From: Methanoculleus sp.
Lineage (GTDB): Archaea > Halobacteriota > Methanomicrobia > Methanomicrobiales > Methanoculleaceae
Length of the DNA stretch: 64,000 nt
Direction: 5' to 3'
Assembly (NCBI GenBank): GCA_018433835.1
Contig: JAHDQM010000013.1
Span: 1-64,000 of the forward strand
Part shown: positions 43,840 through 53,256 of the stretch, in pieces
Position numbering within the stretch: position 1 is the stretch's first letter
Layout: each line of letters starts with the position of its first letter
Program-made: the position numbers and the translations under genes
Notes under the pieces: model-generated
The model's database searches: none
Seen by the model: the letters and a program-made list of their open reading frames with translations, nothing else
Told to the model about the DNA's origin: nothing

Positions 43840-46602
43840 CTACTCAATCACAATCGCCGGCTTGAAGGGCAGGGCTCCCGAGGCCTTCGGGTGCGTGCTC
43901 GCGTCCGCGCTCTGGACCGTCACCGGCACGCCGAACTCGTGCTCCAGGAACTGCCGTGCGCCCTCGAGGACCGCCTGCTCGTCGGAGGACGACGCCGCGA
44001 GCTGTTTCACGAGATCGGGCGGCAGTTTCAGCACGAGCTTCGTGATCTGCTTCGCCGCGTCCGTCGCCTCGCGGCCGCGCTTGCGCATTTCCTCGTTCTG
44101 CATGATCTCCCGCACCACCTTCGTCTTGTCGGCAGAGGCGGCGATGATCCGGAAGGCCTCGTGCTTCCAGGCCGGAGCGACGAAGAGGCTGATGGACGTC
44201 GGCTCCATCGGGATGAGCTTCACGATCGACTCGATATCCTCGACCGTCCGGGCGAGGAGCTCCTCGGCGAGCTCGACCTCCGGGTTGACCCGTGCCTCGT
44301 CCACCTTCGGCCAGGGGGCGAAGGAGACCATGCCCTCCCCGCCGATCTCGCTCCAGAGCGCCTCGCAGGTGAAGGGAATGATCGGGGCGAGCAGCCGCAC
44401 CCAGGTGCGGCAGAGGTCCTGCATTACGGCCCCGCCGGTCGTGCCCTCGGGCAGGCGGCGGCGGTACCACTTCAGGTCGGCCTCCACGCCGAAGAACGCC
44501 TCCTGCAACGCCTGCCGGGTCTGGAACGCATCGAGCGCTGTGGTCGCGCTCTCGATACGGCGCTGGAGCCTGCTCGCGAGCCAGGCATCGATGGGGGAGG
44601 TCCCTTGGGCCTGCTTTGCCTCCTCGACCGTGTTCCAGAACCGCTCGATCTGCTTTTTGGTCGACGAAACGAGCTCGTTGCGCCAGTCGAAGTCCTGCCA
44701 GGGCTCGGCGCTCCCGACGAGGAACATCCTGACGGTATCGGCACCGAACTCCCCCAGAGCGTCCTCGAGCAGGAAGACGTTGCCCTTGCTCGACGACATC
44801 TTCGCCCCGTTCAGGAGACCCATGCCGAAGACCACCATGCCCTTAGGCTGCAGTTCCTGCGGGAAGATCGCCCGGTGGTGGAAGAGCTGGAACGTGAGGT
44901 GGTTCGAGATGAGGTCCTTTGCCGAGAACCGGTAGTCGTAGGGATACCAGTAGAGGAACTCGCTCCGGATCCGGTCGAGTGTCTCGCGGTCGACGGTCTC
45001 GGGATTCCCCTCCCCCTTGAAGATATACTCGAAGACTTCCGGTGTCAGTTTTTCAGCCGGGATGGCCTTTAAGTGGTGGGCGATCGTGTAATAGGCCATG
45101 TAAATCGTCGAGTCGGAGAGCGGCTCGATGATCCAGGTCGGATCCCAGGGGAGCTTCGTGCCGAGCCCCACCCGGCGGGTGCAGGCCCAGTCCTTCAGCC
45201 AGTCGACCGTCCGGTCGAACTCGGCCCTGACCTCGGGCGGGACGAGCGCCATCTCCCCGAGCTGGGTCTTCACCTGCTCCTTCCAGCACGGGTCGCTGTA
45301 CCCCAGGAACCACTGGTCGTGGAGGATCTTCACAAAGACCCTGCCGCCGCACCGGCAGACGACCTGGCGGTTGTCGAACTCGTACATCGGGATGGAGCCG
45401 TAGCGTTCCATCATCAGCGCCGCAACGTCGTCCCGGGCCTCTCTCACCGGCTTTCCGCCGTACTTCTCAAAGACCTTCCCGCGGGAGAACTCGGCGCTGT
45501 AGATCTCCTGGGTGAGCGCCTCCATCCCCGGGTCGTTCTGGTCGCGGATGCCCGCCCGAACGACTGCGTCCTCTGCCGGGATCTCGCCGTAGCCCTCGAC
45601 GGAGATGAGCGGGATCGGCCGGATGTACGTGTACTTCCCCTGCTGCTGCAGGTCGCGGAGCGCGATGTAGTCGAAGGGTGCGTGGGCCGGAACGCTCATG
45701 ACGATGCCGGTCCCCATATCCGGGTCCACGAACGTCGCCGGAAGGACGGGGACCTCGCCGGAGAGCGGGTGGGATACCGTCCGGTCGATCAGCGCCGTTC
45801 CGGGGATTTCCTCTCCCACGCGGACGTCATGGTCCTGCAGGACGAGTTTCGCTGCGGCCTCCCTGCTTACGATCCACTCCTCGCTGTCGAGTGTCACCCG
45901 CACGTAGGTGACGTCCGGGTTCACCCAGAGATTCGTCACGCCGTAGACCGTCTCGGGCCGGAGTGTTGCGCACGGGATCTTAGCGTCGCCCCAGTAAAAG
46001 ACCACCAGGGTGAACCTGAGAATCTCGGCCTTGTCGCCCTCGAGCAGGTCGTGGTCGCCGACCGGGTTCTCGCACTGGGGACAGTACTTGACCGGGTGGG
46101 CCCCCTTGACGACGTGTTCGTCCTCGTGCAGGTGCTTATACTGCCACTCAATGAACTTGCTGTACTGTGGGTCGACGGTGATGAACCGGCGCCGCCAGTC
46201 GATCGAGAGCCCGCACTTCTGCATCACGCGCCGGTACTCCTCCGAGAAGTACCCCACGATCTCCATCGGGTTGATGAATCGATCGAGGATGTCCTGCGGC
46301 ACCCGGTAGAGGTCGCGGTAGAGCCCGATCGTCTTTGTGTCGCCGTTTGAAATCCTCTTCGATATCCCGATGACCGGGGTCCCGGTGACGTGGAACGCCA
46401 TCGGGAAGAGAACCTGTTTTCCCCTCATCCGCTGGTAACGGGCGAGGACGTCCGGGACGATGTAGGTCCGCCCGTGCCCGACGTGCATCGCCCCGCTTGG
46501 ATACGGGTACGCCACGGTCAGGTAATATTTCTCCTTCTCTGCCGGATCGGCCTCGAACGCGTGCTCCCACCGGGCGACGCACTCCTGTTCGTTGCTCTGC
46601 AT
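43840..46602 (-). CDS. leuS: Leucine--tRNA ligase, archaeal type
   Basis: This 920-residue class I synthetase starts near MQSNEQECVARWEHAFEAD. It has the HIGH equivalent HVGH (PYPSGAMHVGHGRTY), the CP1 editing domain (TYVRVTLDSEEWIVS through GTGIVMSVPAHAPFDY, with its Thr/Asp pattern) and the KMSKS equivalent KMSSSKGNV. The archaeal C-terminal domain contacts the long variable arm. The longer frame adds GTG-initiated MSGLD. The gene is followed by the relic at 43698 and preceded within 56 bases by the PIN-ATPase stop. Confidence 0.95.
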   Translation of the reverse strand: MQSNEQECVARWEHAFEADPAEKEKYYLTVAYPYPSGAMHVGHGRTYIVPDVLARYQRMRGKQVLFPMAFHVTGTPVIGISKRISNGDTKTIGLYRDLYRVPQDILDRFINPMEIVGYFSEEYRRVMQKCGLSIDWRRRFITVDPQYSKFIEWQYKHLHEDEHVVKGAHPVKYCPQCENPVGDHDLLEGDKAEILRFTLVVFYWGDAKIPCATLRPETVYGVTNLWVNPDVTYVRVTLDSEEWIVSREAAAKLVLQDHDVRVGEEIPGTALIDRTVSHPLSGEVPVLPATFVDPDMGTGIVMSVPAHAPFDYIALRDLQQQGKYTYIRPIPLISVEGYGEIPAEDAVVRAGIRDQNDPGMEALTQEIYSAEFSRGKVFEKYGGKPVREARDDVAALMMERYGSIPMYEFDNRQVVCRCGGRVFVKILHDQWFLGYSDPCWKEQVKTQLGEMALVPPEVRAEFDRTVDWLKDWACTRRVGLGTKLPWDPTWIIEPLSDSTIYMAYYTIAHHLKAIPAEKLTPEVFEYIFKGEGNPETVDRETLDRIRSEFLYWYPYDYRFSAKDLISNHLTFQLFHHRAIFPQELQPKGMVVFGMGLLNGAKMSSSKGNVFLLEDALGEFGADTVRMFLVGSAEPWQDFDWRNELVSSTKKQIERFWNTVEEAKQAQGTSPIDAWLASRLQRRIESATTALDAFQTRQALQEAFFGVEADLKWYRRRLPEGTTGGAVMQDLCRTWVRLLAPIIPFTCEALWSEIGGEGMVSFAPWPKVDEARVNPEVELAEELLARTVEDIESIVKLIPMEPTSISLFVAPAWKHEAFRIIAASADKTKVVREIMQNEEMRKRGREATDAAKQITKLVLKLPPDLVKQLAASSSDEQAVLEGARQFLEHEFGVPVTVQSADASTHPKASGALPFKPAIVIE

Positions 46603-46657
46603 ATCTAATCCGCTCACTCTAAGCCTCCAGACACTGGTTCCTCATCTTTGCCCTGCA

Positions 46658-48550
46658 TCACACCGGCCGTAGCCGGATCGTTTCGCCCTCATTGTAGCGC
46701 TTGATCATCTCCTGGGCGATCGTGCTGTTCTTGGCGAGGAGGATGTCGCCCTCCTCGTTCACCGTGGCCGTGAAGAGATACTCCTTCCCGGCGAAGACGT
46801 CCACGATCTTGCCCTTGTTCTCGGGGGAGACGATCGTCAGCTGCTTTTTGTCGAGGCGGATCTTGATGCCGCCGGCGAGCTGCATCTCCTCCTCGACGTG
46901 CTTTTGCTCATCGAGTTCGCTCCTCGGCCGGATGTCGATCCCGATACCGAGTTTGTTCACGATCGCCGAGACGTTCTTTCCGCCCTTCCCGATTGCCGCC
47001 GGGACGTCCTTGTCCTCGATGTAGACAACGGCCTTGTTGTCGCTGATGATGCGGACCTCGACCGGGCCGCTCGTGTACCGTCCGATCTCCCGCTGGACTT
47101 CCTTTTCGGCAACCTTCCAGGAGACGTTCTCCTCGGGCTCCGCTGCCGCCGGTGCCGCGACGACCGGCGGCTCCGTAACGGCGGGCGACTCTACGGCGTT
47201 CCTCCGGACGAGCGGCATCACCAGGGTCTCCCCCTCGTAACGGAATATCTCGATCTCGGGCTCTCGCCGGGCGTGTTCGCGGACGACGATCACCGGGCGG
47301 ATGTGTGCATCGCCGGGCATGCCCTCCGGGGCCTTGATCGTCAGTTCAAGGTCGTAGATCTTCGTGATCGCGCCCTGAACGACGTAGATGACGGTGTTGA
47401 TGATCTGCGGCAGGATGCTGTAGTCCACGCGGTCGCAGAACCGCCGGAGGCAATCGTGCACCTCCATGGCATGCACCACGCCGACCATGCCCATCCCGGC
47501 GAGGCGCATGTCGGCATAGACGGTGAAGTCCTCGTTCTTCCGGATCTCGTCGAAGACCACGTAGTCGGGCCGGACGAGCAGGAGGGCTTCGGCGGTGTTC
47601 GTCATGCTGCCCTCGAGCGCCGTGTACTGGGTGATGTGGTCGGGCACCTGCAGGTCCCGCGGCGCCTCCATCGTCTTGACGACGAAGTCGTGGTCGGCAA
47701 GGAACGTCGCAAGGCTCTGGGCGAGCGTGGTCTTCCCCGCTCCCGGGGGCCCTGCAATCAGGACGCCCCGGCGGTTCCCGAGAATCCGCTGCTTGATCTC
47801 CGGTGCCATATCGTAATCGTCGAGCGAGAGGTCCACGAGCGGCCGTACCGCCGTGATCTCCATCCCGTCCGAGAACGGCCGCCGGGCAATCGAGATCCGG
47901 AGCGACCCGATCTGGACGACCGTGATCCCCCGCTTCTCGAGTTCGATGAAACCGTCCGGGTCGCGTTTTGCCCTCTCAAGGAGTTCCTGCGCCATGGCCT
48001 TGAGCTCGTACTCGGTCATCGGCGCATCCCGGAGGGTGACCAGGCGAGTCTCCCGGAGTTTCCCGATCTTTGCCACCGGCAACGCCCGCTCTTTAAGGGT
48101 GATCGCGATCGTCTCCTCGTCGAGGTACTGGTCGATCGAGAGCGGCGAGAAATCGCCTATCTGTGGCCTCAAATAAGTGACGTCAAGCCCTTTTGCCTTT
48201 GCCACCTCCGCCTGCACGAGGTCGCTCGTGATGAACCGGGCGTCATGGTCGATCGCGACGTTCCGGATCAGGGCATCGATCTCGCCTCCGCTGGAGAGCT
48301 TCACCTGGTCGAGGCTCGGGCGTTCTCCGGCAAACTGGAGTTCGATAACATTCTCCTCCGACATCCGGAAGAGTTCCTGGAGTTCCGTCAGACCGGAAAA
48401 CCCTATCTCCCGTCCCTGATTCGCCTGTGCCTCAAGTTCGGCGACGACGGCTTCCGGTATGATTATTGTTGCGCCCTTATATTCTCCGGTTTTTATCAGC
48501 GATGTTATGCGTCCGTCTATTACGACGCTTGTATCGGGTACAATTTTCAT
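46658..48550 (-). CDS. PIN-domain ATPase with KH domain (PINA-like)
   Basis: This 630-residue archaeal protein has three parts. Residues 1-145 form a PIN domain (PDTSVVIDGRI, EIDALIRNVA, DARFITSD). Residues 240-440 form a PilT/VirB11-like ATPase with Walker A GPPGAGKT at 267-274 and YVVFDEIRKNEDF as the acidic box. Residues 505-575 form a KH domain with the GKGG loop. A Pro/Ala linker separates the last two. The Sulfolobus homologue PINA forms hexamers and moves Holliday junctions; that role is only transferable by homology. GGTGA precedes the ATG. It is in a same-strand run with hisI. Confidence 0.9.
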   Translation of the reverse strand: MKIVPDTSVVIDGRITSLIKTGEYKGATIIIPEAVVAELEAQANQGREIGFSGLTELQELFRMSEENVIELQFAGERPSLDQVKLSSGGEIDALIRNVAIDHDARFITSDLVQAEVAKAKGLDVTYLRPQIGDFSPLSIDQYLDEETIAITLKERALPVAKIGKLRETRLVTLRDAPMTEYELKAMAQELLERAKRDPDGFIELEKRGITVVQIGSLRISIARRPFSDGMEITAVRPLVDLSLDDYDMAPEIKQRILGNRRGVLIAGPPGAGKTTLAQSLATFLADHDFVVKTMEAPRDLQVPDHITQYTALEGSMTNTAEALLLVRPDYVVFDEIRKNEDFTVYADMRLAGMGMVGVVHAMEVHDCLRRFCDRVDYSILPQIINTVIYVVQGAITKIYDLELTIKAPEGMPGDAHIRPVIVVREHARREPEIEIFRYEGETLVMPLVRRNAVESPAVTEPPVVAAPAAAEPEENVSWKVAEKEVQREIGRYTSGPVEVRIISDNKAVVYIEDKDVPAAIGKGGKNVSAIVNKLGIGIDIRPRSELDEQKHVEEEMQLAGGIKIRLDKKQLTIVSPENKGKIVDVFAGKEYLFTATVNEEGDILLAKNSTIAQEMIKRYNEGETIRLRPV

Positions 48551-48573
48551 AAAAAATCACCATAGTAATGAGG

Positions 48574-48939
48574 TCATTCACCCTTATTAGCGTATACCTT
48601 CTCCGGATCAAAGACCGTTCCGGCGATCTCCTCCCCCTCGACCGTCCGGTAGAAACATGATGCATGGCCGGTATGGCAGGCAGCACCGGTCTGCTCCACC
48701 TCGTAGAGGACTGCATCCTCGTCACAGTCGACGAGTATGCGGCAGACCCGCTGGACGTGCCCGCTCTCCTCTCCTTTCTTCCAGAGTTTCTGCCTGCTTC
48801 TGCTGTAATAGTGTGCGTATCCGGTGGTCCGGGTGAGTTCCAGCGCCGTAGCGTTCGCATAGGCGAGCATCAGGACCTCACGAGTCCGTTTCTCCTGCAC
48901 GATGACAGGCACCAATCCGTTTTTGAACTGTATCTCCAT
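48574..48939 (-). CDS. hisI: Phosphoribosyl-AMP cyclohydrolase
   Basis: This 121-residue protein matches HisI, which opens the purine ring of PR-AMP in histidine synthesis. Visible family features are [38 protein letters not shown], the Mg-binding DCDEDA and the Zn ligands in [12 protein letters not shown]. Length is normal for the stand-alone archaeal enzyme. No other his gene is adjacent. It starts 6 bases after the stop of the upstream peptidase gene and ends 23 bases before PINA, so all three may be one transcript. Confidence 0.94.
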   Translation of the reverse strand: MEIQFKNGLVPVIVQEKRTREVLMLAYANATALELTRTTGYAHYYSRSRQKLWKKGEESGHVQRVCRILVDCDEDAVLYEVEQTGAACHTGHASCFYRTVEGEEIAGTVFDPEKVYANKGE

Positions 48940-48945
48940 ATTGGT

Positions 48946-49749
48946 TCACATTCCCGCGATTGTCTTCATGATTACAAAGAGGATATCTCCCATGAATAGT
49001 GCGGTCAGGAATCCCGCCGTGATCGGTATGATGAACGGAATGCCGTAGGATATCCAGACCTTGCCGGCCTTCCGGTAGAGGGCAAGTTCCCTCTGGTAAT
49101 TTTCGGGATGCAGCCTGAGATCTTTCGTGTATAGCCGCCGCTCTCCTCGCACGATGCGCCCGAGCGACTCGGTAAATCCGACGAATCGCCTGACCAGTCT
49201 GCCGTCCTCCTCATCGATATCTTCCATGACAAAACCGAATTCGTTCTGGATTGCTTTCCCGTCGACCGGAAAGCCGAGGAAGAGGCAGGGTAACGGAGCC
49301 CTGTTTCCCGCCAGGAGGTTTTTCGCCAGTATTGCAACGGGTGCCGCGATATTGATGAGCACGGCATTGGTCAGCACGGTGAACGGGAAGAACCCGAGTG
49401 GCGGGGTACCGAAGTAAGGTTCGATCGGGAAGAACGGGATGCACGCGGTGATGATGATGAGAGCATACGCATCCGCTCCCCCGAAGAGGTTTACAGCCTG
49501 GAAGAGGTAGAAGAATCCGCAGAAGACCGCGACCAGGCTGAGGTACCCTGCCGCCGCCTGCCAGCCTGTGAGGATGGTCAGTCCGTATATCCAGACGGCC
49601 GCCGGAATCGCGATCGTGAGTGCGGGACGCCAGGTTTTGTGGGGCACCCGCCGCTCTTTCGCGTCCAGGATTGACGCGTACATGAGCGTGACCCCTATCG
49701 CAACCGCTGCAATCATGAGCGGGACGGCTGCCACGGGCGGAAGAATCAT
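48946..49749 (-). CDS. A24-family prepilin peptidase
   Basis: This 267-residue membrane protein has about six hydrophobic segments. It carries the two catalytic Asp of the A24 aspartic peptidases: D29 in ASILDAKERRVPH and D93 in LFGGADAYAL (the GxGD-type motif, here GGAD). These enzymes cut type IV pilin-like and archaellin signal peptides. A cytosolic insert of about 60 residues (170-230) sets it apart from short FlaK. It is divergent from the pilus-type operon at 50115-55221 and is its natural partner. No pilin gene was found in the window. Confidence 0.85.
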   Translation of the reverse strand: MILPPVAAVPLMIAAVAIGVTLMYASILDAKERRVPHKTWRPALTIAIPAAVWIYGLTILTGWQAAAGYLSLVAVFCGFFYLFQAVNLFGGADAYALIIITACIPFFPIEPYFGTPPLGFFPFTVLTNAVLINIAAPVAILAKNLLAGNRAPLPCLFLGFPVDGKAIQNEFGFVMEDIDEEDGRLVRRFVGFTESLGRIVRGERRLYTKDLRLHPENYQRELALYRKAGKVWISYGIPFIIPITAGFLTALFMGDILFVIMKTIAGM

Positions 49750-50014
49750 GGGCAGGTACCTTATCCACCTTTTATCTCTTATTTCTGGCGATCGCTCTTT
49801 GCAGGGGATCCTGCCGTTTCGATCCGTTTTCCGGATGGATAAGGCATTAATAAGGCATCTCCTCCCGTTAAAACGGTTTCAGGCTCCGTGATTCTTTGAC
49901 CGCGGCCCTCACCGCAGCCGGAAACCCTCCGGAGATCGCTGTCCGCAAACGGTCTCCTCTCGCCTTCCAGATACGCCGCTTTCACGAGAATAACTGCCAG
50001 AATTGAGATCGGAT

Positions 50015-50061
50015 TATCACAAGGTATTAATAATAGCATACTGATGTGATATATTGTGATA
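50015..50061 (+). promoter_or_regulatory. Promoter and candidate operator of the pilus-type operon
   Basis: TATCACAA at 50015-50022 is mirrored by TTGTGATA at 50054-50061, with a further ATGTGATA at 50044-50051. The latter overlaps the TATA-like GTGATATATTG about 55-70 bases before the ATG at 50115. Paired TGTGATA boxes over the promoter suggest a repressor or activator site. The rest of 49750-50014 holds no recognised gene. Confidence 0.45.
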
Positions 50062-50114
50062 GGGGCAAAATCCCCTTTCCGGCATACAAACACCACCGAA
50101 TACCATACCTGAAG

Positions 50115-50759
50115 ATGTGCATGGACATAAACGACCTTATGGGCGAGATCCTACGACAGTCGGTGTGTAAGGGGCGCTTTACTCTTGAAGAGTTGCTGCA
50201 TTGCGGCCCCACTCATTCTCCGACCGGAATAGGGGTCTTTAAAGGGCAGAAGCACACGTTTTTCCTGGTTCTCTCCGGGGGCGAGCCGAATGGCGCCATG
50301 TTTGTCGATGAGAAGGGGACACTCTTCGGAGACTCGGCCATCCTGCACCTGACCGGGAAGGAAGAATTCGAACTCTTCCCGGTGGCGCCGCCGATTGCCG
50401 ACGCACTGGTCTCACGGTGCAGAGTCTTCGAGAAGAGCCACCTGAAGAAAAACGGCCGCCTCGATATCCCTACCATCGGCACTCCTACCCGGCAACGGAT
50501 AGGGGTGCTCTGCCTGACCGTCCGCGATGGCCGGGCGCCCCTCGCCGGGGCCCACGTCGCGATCCGGAAGGGAAAGGTCGTCATGACGGGCGATGTGACG
50601 GATTCCGAAGGAAGAGTCTGTTTTCGGCTGTTAAACGGGCGCTATATGTGCGTGGTCTCGGATCGGCTTGGAGAGCGGACACGGAGCATCATCGAGTTCC
50701 ATGAACCTCAGGTGGAAGCATGCATTGATATTGGGGGCACAGAGGATGAGAACAGGTGA
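50115..50759 (+). CDS. Hypothetical protein with CarboxypepD_reg-like C-terminal domain
   Basis: This 214-residue protein has two parts. Residues 1-135 form a compact domain I do not recognise (FTLEELLHCGPTHSPTGIGVF, KHTFFLVLSGGEPNGAMFVDE). Residues 140-214 resemble a small beta-sandwich of the carboxypeptidase regulatory-like type (IGVLCLTVRDGRAPLAGAHV, GDVTDSEGRVCFRLLNGRY). No signal peptide or membrane segment is seen, so it should be cytosolic. It is the first gene of the pilus-type operon and overlaps the ATPase start by 14 bases. Starts at 50115 and 50121 are both possible. Confidence 0.65.
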   Translation: MCMDINDLMGEILRQSVCKGRFTLEELLHCGPTHSPTGIGVFKGQKHTFFLVLSGGEPNGAMFVDEKGTLFGDSAILHLTGKEEFELFPVAPPIADALVSRCRVFEKSHLKKNGRLDIPTIGTPTRQRIGVLCLTVRDGRAPLAGAHVAIRKGKVVMTGDVTDSEGRVCFRLLNGRYMCVVSDRLGERTRSIIEFHEPQVEACIDIGGTEDENR

Positions 50760-53256
50760 AGATGAAGAACGTGAATTGATAGCAGCGGTCAGGAATCTTC
50801 TCACACAACCCGGGAAACTGGAGACTGGCAATGGGGAAACCACGATGGAGAGTGACGAACCCGCTTCGCCGTTCCAATCCGTTGAAGGGGAGGTGCAGGA
50901 AGAGGCGGACCTGGATATCGCCAGACCCGTTTTCGATGAAGACGACGAGCAACCTGAGCCATCTCCCATGGAGGCACAGGAGAGCGAGGAGGTGTGGGAA
51001 GAGGCGGTTCCGGATGCCGCCGGGGCCGTTTCCGACGGAAACGACGAGCAACCGGAGCAACCTCCCGTGCAGACGGAAAAGAGCGAGGAGGTCCGTTCGC
51101 TCATCGACGCGGTGTCGAAATCGGGAAACACCACCGATCAGCGCGCAGCAAGCGGTGATAACCCGGTCAGGGCACTCCTCAACCGGATCGGGCAGCACGA
51201 GGGGGGTGCCGGCGGAAAGGTCGCCCAACCCCCGTCTGCGGCGGGAGATATCGAGGCAGAGCCGGATACGCCGGCCCCCCTCTTCGGGCACAGTGCTCCC
51301 GCCGGTATCTTCGACCGGGTGAAGGAGTGGCGGGAGGCCGATGCACCCGGCACCGCCGGCCCGAAGGGCTCCGGTGCGAAGGATATCGATGAGCCCGGGC
51401 CTGACGGAGATGTGGACGACGGCGTGGTGACGGTCGAGGAGCTCGGGAACCTGGCGGACCTGATCCTCCCGAAGAGCGCGACGTTCACGGTCGATGAACT
51501 GAGCATCAACCGCAGCGAGCACCGTTTTAATTTCGTCGATAATGCCCGGGTCGTGTCGGAGTTCGACGACCTCTTCTCCCAGGCCTTCTCCTCGACCTCG
51601 ATTGCCGCGGCTGTTGCAGAAGTGGCGGTTCCTGCCGAAGAGGTTGTGCAGCCGCGGTTCGGGTTCTTGAAAAAGTTCCAGCTCCAGAAAGTCGGGACGG
51701 TGGCCGAGGAGTACAACCCCTCGCTCCATGGACCGCTCGTCGATCTCACGATGCGGCCGTCGCCGGGACTGGAAGAGATCGAACTCTACCCGGTGAACGA
51801 GCCGTATGCCTACGTCCGGGTGACCTACGACAGCACGACGCACGAGTATACTTATAATGTTCTCGAGCCCGTGCTCACGCCCGCGGAGCAGGAACTCTTC
51901 GGTGAGATCAAGGAGCGCCTCTTTGAGACCCTCAACATCACCACCCGTGACCTCACCCGTGATGAAGCACGGACGGCGCTTCGCGATTCGGCGAACACCG
52001 TCATTGCCGATTACGGAATCCACCTCCCGCCCATCGGGCGGGAGAAGATTCTCTACCATGTAGAGAAGGAGTTCCTCGGCGACGGACTGATCGACCCGGT
52101 GATGCACGATAAGTACATCGAGGATATCTCCTGTGACGGCGTGGACAGTTACATATTCGTCTATCATACGACGTACGAGTCGATGAAGACGAGCCTCGTC
52201 TACCACGACGCTGCCGATCTGGACTCGTTCGTCACGAAACTTGCGCAGCGGGCCGGGAAGTACATCTCGATCGCCGAACCGATGCTGGACGCCACGATGA
52301 GCGACGGGTCGCGTATCCAGATGACGCTCGGGGCGGAAGTGACCGCTCACGGCTCGACGTTCACCATCCGGAAGTTCCGGGAGGAACCGATCACGCCCAC
52401 AGACCTGATCGAGTGGCACACCTTCTCGCCGCTCGGTATCGCCTTCATCTGGCTTGCGATCGAGAACGCCAAGTCCTGCATATTTGCCGGAGGGACGGCG
52501 TCCGGGAAGACCACGACGCTGAACGCCTTATCGCTGTTCATCCCGCCGCTTGCAAAGATCGTCACCCTTGAGGATACCCGGGAGCTGAAACTCCCTCACC
52601 CGAACTGGATCCCGAGCATCACCCGCGACTCGTTCTCGCAGGACGGACGGGGCGGGATCGATATGTACGAGCTTCTGCGTGCCGCCCTCCGGCAGCGCCC
52701 GGAGTACATTCTGGTCGGCGAGGTCCGTGGCAAGGAGGCCCTGACCCTCTTCCAGGCGATGAGCACCGGCCACGTCACTTACGCGACGATGCACGCCGAC
52801 TCGGTGGCGAGCGCCGTCCACCGTCTGGAGAACCCGCCGATCGACGTGCCGAGGAACATGCTCTCTGCGCTCTCCCTGGTGTCCATCCAGGTGCAGGCCC
52901 GGGTGGGCGGTCAGCGGATCCGGCGGAACAAGCAGCTCATCGAGATCCTGGACATCGACCCCCGGACGAACGAGCTGATCACGAACGAGGTCTTCCGGTG
53001 GCATCCGGCGACCGACGAGATCCGGTATTCCGGCAAATCCTACATCCTCGAACAGATCATGGAAGACCGGGGCTGGAGCGAGGAGCGGATGCGTGAAGAG
53101 CTGAAGCGGCGGCAGGAAGTACTCGAATGGATGCGCATCAAGAAGATCCGCCACTTCCAGGACGTGAGTAAAATCCTGGTATCCTACTTCCGGGATCCGG
53201 AGACGGTCATCCAGCGGGTGCGGGCCGACCTTTACGGGGAGAGTGGTTCCGCATGA
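50746..53256 (+). CDS. Type II/IV secretion ATPase (GspE/TadA type)
   Basis: This 836-residue protein has an unusually long N-terminus: residues 1-220 are acidic, low-complexity and mostly disordered (repeats of EDDEQPEPSPMEAQESEE). The conserved part follows, with VEKEFLGDGLIDPVMHDKYI, Walker A GGTASGKTT, LEDTRELKLP, the His-rich TYATMHADS and GEVRGKEA as Walker B. It should power assembly of type IV pilus-like fibres. The acidic tail may bind partners or the membrane; that is inference. I placed the start at 50746. It overlaps the next gene by 4 bases (ATGA). Confidence 0.9.
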   Translation: MRTGEDEERELIAAVRNLLTQPGKLETGNGETTMESDEPASPFQSVEGEVQEEADLDIARPVFDEDDEQPEPSPMEAQESEEVWEEAVPDAAGAVSDGNDEQPEQPPVQTEKSEEVRSLIDAVSKSGNTTDQRAASGDNPVRALLNRIGQHEGGAGGKVAQPPSAAGDIEAEPDTPAPLFGHSAPAGIFDRVKEWREADAPGTAGPKGSGAKDIDEPGPDGDVDDGVVTVEELGNLADLILPKSATFTVDELSINRSEHRFNFVDNARVVSEFDDLFSQAFSSTSIAAAVAEVAVPAEEVVQPRFGFLKKFQLQKVGTVAEEYNPSLHGPLVDLTMRPSPGLEEIELYPVNEPYAYVRVTYDSTTHEYTYNVLEPVLTPAEQELFGEIKERLFETLNITTRDLTRDEARTALRDSANTVIADYGIHLPPIGREKILYHVEKEFLGDGLIDPVMHDKYIEDISCDGVDSYIFVYHTTYESMKTSLVYHDAADLDSFVTKLAQRAGKYISIAEPMLDATMSDGSRIQMTLGAEVTAHGSTFTIRKFREEPITPTDLIEWHTFSPLGIAFIWLAIENAKSCIFAGGTASGKTTTLNALSLFIPPLAKIVTLEDTRELKLPHPNWIPSITRDSFSQDGRGGIDMYELLRAALRQRPEYILVGEVRGKEALTLFQAMSTGHVTYATMHADSVASAVHRLENPPIDVPRNMLSALSLVSIQVQARVGGQRIRRNKQLIEILDIDPRTNELITNEVFRWHPATDEIRYSGKSYILEQIMEDRGWSEERMREELKRRQEVLEWMRIKKIRHFQDVSKILVSYFRDPETVIQRVRADLYGESGSA

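Noticed and set aside
46898..48565. A 555-codon plus-strand frame
   Set aside because: It is exactly antisense to the PIN-ATPase gene, which has clear motifs.
50689..52419. A 576-codon minus-strand frame
   Set aside because: It is antisense to the secretion ATPase and has no domain or signal.
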